This document shows positions 15,668 through 17,235 of a DNA stretch of 17,235 nucleotides, piece by piece. Position numbers and translations under genes: made by a program. The DNA lies in NCBI GenBank assembly GCA_900542125.1, contig UQMO01000054.1, positions 1-17,235 of the forward strand. Direction: 5' to 3'. The notes beneath the pieces were generated by a model, which searched no databases, was not told the DNA's origin, and worked only from the letters and a program-made list of their open reading frames with translations. Each line of letters starts with the position of its first letter. The stretch's first letter is position 1. The stretch comes from an uncultured Collinsella sp. Its GTDB lineage: Bacteria > Actinomycetota > Coriobacteriia > Coriobacteriales > Coriobacteriaceae.

Positions 15668-17068
15668 GTGTGCGCGATAATTCATTTTGGAACTGACGGT
15701 TGGCGCGCTCGCGTCGATGAGGACTTCACTGCCGATAACGTTGCCCGTATCGCCGATGCCGTCGGCGAGTTGTGGCAAAAGACCAATCCGGGCAAAACGG
15801 TATATATAGGGTTCGACACTCGGCCCCTGGCGAGCGAGTTCGCTGAGCTTGCGGCGGGTGTGCTAGCAGCGCACGGGCTAGACGCCGTGCTCGCTTCGCG
15901 ACCTGTTCCGACCCCTGCCCTTACGTGGGCGGCGGCTTATGACGGTGAGGCGTGCGGCGCGCTCATGGTGACGGGGTCCCATCATCCGCAGGGTTATCTG
16001 TGTCTCAAGATTCGCATGGGTGACGGCTCGACCGCCAACCAGGATGTCATCGAAGAGCTCGAAGAGACCATGGCTCCCGAGCCAATGGGGATCGAGGGGC
16101 AATATCGCACCGCGGATATCATTCCTGACTATATGCAAGCGGTGGCATCGTTTGTCGATGCCGAAGCCATCCGCGCCGCGCACCTGCGCGTGGTTGTTGA
16201 CCCCATGGGCGGCGCAGCCCAGGGCTATCTAGCCGACTTGCTGCGCGAGCTTGGCGTTGAGGTGCACGAGATTCACGCCGGGCAGGCGCCTGACCAAGAG
16301 GATATCTGCCCCGACCCCGTTGAGCCGTGGGTGGACGCTTGCGAGCATACGGTTATCGAGGACGGAGCTTGCGCTGGCCTGGTGACCGACGGCGACGCCG
16401 ACCGTATCGGCGCGGTTGACGAGCGCGGCAGATATATACATCCGCATCAGATTATGGCGCTCGTTTTGGGCGACTTGGTTCAATTTCGTAATTTGGAGGG
16501 GCGCGTCGTCGTCAATCTTTCGTGCTCGACGCTCGTGCGTCGCATTGCCGAGGCGCTTGGCTGCCGCGTGACCGTCAAACCAGTCGGTTTCAAATATATA
16601 GCGGCAGAGATGAAGAAGGGTGGCGTCCTCATAGGCGGCGAAGAAGCCGGTGGTATCGGCATCGCCGCGCATATGCCCGAGCGCGATGGAATCCTCGCCT
16701 GTCTGATTCTGTGTGAGCTTATGGCAAAGACGGACGCGCCTTTGGGCGTTCTGGTCGACCAACTCGAGGACAGTTTTGGTAAGACGAGTTACGGTCGACG
16801 CGATTTGCGCCTTGAGGCCGAAGATGCCGAAACGTTACGAACTCTGCTGCCGGGCGTAAACCCCAAGTCGATTTGTGGCAAGGTGCCGCAAAACGTTAGT
16901 CATATGGATGGCTTGCGTTTAGCATTCGAGGATGACACGTGGCTGCTGGTCCGTCCTAGCGGGACCGAACCAGTGGTGCGCGTCTACGCCGAGGGGTTCT
17001 CGGTGGAAGAACGTGATGAGTTGCTCGATGCTGGCTGTGCTTTAGCTAGGGGAACGTATCCGCTTTAA
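15668..17068 (+). CDS. phosphoglucomutase/phosphomannomutase family protein
   Basis: Alpha-D-phosphohexomutases interconvert hexose 1- and 6-phosphates through a phosphoserine. The 466 residues show the four expected motifs: the phosphoserine loop MVTGSHHPQGYLCLKI with Ser104, the Mg-binding loop DGDADR (241-246), the sugar loop GGEEAGG (323-329), and the phosphate-binding loop RPSGTEP (429-435). Two differ from the common forms: T-x-S-H-N-P has His instead of Asn, and GEESGG has Ala instead of Ser. The Y-L-x-L-K after the serine loop recalls the branch found in cyanobacteria and relatives. GTG 15668 is chosen (GAGGTG 7 bases upstream, protein starts MCAIIHFGTDGW). ATG 15584 would add 28 unrelated residues. 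Codon use is looser than in the atp genes, with ATA and TTA codons. Substrate cannot be told apart from sequence. Confidence 0.92.
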   Translation: MCAIIHFGTDGWRARVDEDFTADNVARIADAVGELWQKTNPGKTVYIGFDTRPLASEFAELAAGVLAAHGLDAVLASRPVPTPALTWAAAYDGEACGALMVTGSHHPQGYLCLKIRMGDGSTANQDVIEELEETMAPEPMGIEGQYRTADIIPDYMQAVASFVDAEAIRAAHLRVVVDPMGGAAQGYLADLLRELGVEVHEIHAGQAPDQEDICPDPVEPWVDACEHTVIEDGACAGLVTDGDADRIGAVDERGRYIHPHQIMALVLGDLVQFRNLEGRVVVNLSCSTLVRRIAEALGCRVTVKPVGFKYIAAEMKKGGVLIGGEEAGGIGIAAHMPERDGILACLILCELMAKTDAPLGVLVDQLEDSFGKTSYGRRDLRLEAEDAETLRTLLPGVNPKSICGKVPQNVSHMDGLRLAFEDDTWLLVRPSGTEPVVRVYAEGFSVEERDELLDAGCALARGTYPL

Positions 17069-17235
17069 CCATGAGACTGCCTTATATAAAGAGATGCTCG
17101 GCGAGCGGTAGTTAACGGCTGGCAAACGTTAGTCGGATTCCAAACTGTGTAGGAAATGTGTACGCCCAGATTCCCGCCCCCGGCGCCCCTCCGGTCTGGC
17201 AATATATCTCCTTGCCGCGCGGCCCGGTCGGACCG
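17069..17235. other. intergenic region at the right edge of the window
   Basis: No convincing gene or terminator follows the phosphomutase. It contains TTATATAAAG (17082-17091), a short GCTC/GAGC hairpin, a C-rich run near 17171-17191 and an AATATATCTCCTTG segment. A short stem, GGCAA/TTGCC, surrounds the TATATCTCC. The segment may be the start of a longer structured intergenic region or a leader cut by the window end. Confidence 0.4.

Noticed and set aside
17065..17202. 45-codon TTG-initiated frame on the - strand with AAGGAGA 4 bases upstream
   Set aside because: Despite the good ribosome-binding-like sequence, the peptide is Gly/Arg-rich without recognisable features and ends inside the 3' end of the phosphomutase gene. 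The purine run may be chance next to the ATATAT motif.

Overview
The window is a high-GC, densely packed stretch of a Gram-positive chromosome, almost all of it on the + strand. Protein sequences and gene order (sua5-like, glpK, upp, atpI-like, atpBEFHAGDC, murA, LCP protein) point to the Actinomycetota class Coriobacteriia, most likely Collinsella or a close relative. That assignment is an inference from recalled family sequences and synteny; no search was run.

Region 1 (1-2651): the C-terminal end of a TsaC/Sua5/YrdC tRNA-modification enzyme, cut by the window edge; a solitary glycerol kinase; and uracil phosphoribosyltransferase behind a hairpin-rich leader. Region 2 (2652-9892): a 282-base gap with a candidate terminator and promoter, then a complete F1Fo ATP synthase operon. 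It opens with a small three-helix membrane protein in the atpI position, followed by a, c, b, delta, alpha, gamma, beta and epsilon, and closes with a near-perfect intrinsic terminator. Subunit c is very short (64 residues) and carries a proton-type carboxylate site. Subunit b has an extra N-terminal signal-peptide-like segment. Region 3 (9906-12437): two cell-envelope genes, murA (TTG start) and a LytR-CpsA-Psr protein with a Ser/Asp-rich tail.

Region 4 (12438-12815): a non-coding convergence zone with three hairpin terminators and degenerate repeats resembling REP-type elements. Region 5 (12816-15543): peptidase T on the - strand, divergent from a DtxR/MntR-family metalloregulator that is followed by a zinc-type homocysteine S-methyltransferase. 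A perfect 18-bp dyad sits between the divergent starts and is a good operator candidate. Region 6 (15544-17235): a structured leader, a phosphoglucomutase/phosphomannomutase-family gene, and an AT-motif-containing intergenic tail cut by the window end.

Most of the window is conserved housekeeping and I see no clear new multi-gene system. The parts worth a second look are the metalloregulator/dyad module, a cluster of TATATA motifs confined to the last 2.6 kb, the structured non-coding leaders (upp, atpE, phosphomutase), the REP-like remnant, and active-site variations in the methyltransferase and phosphomutase.
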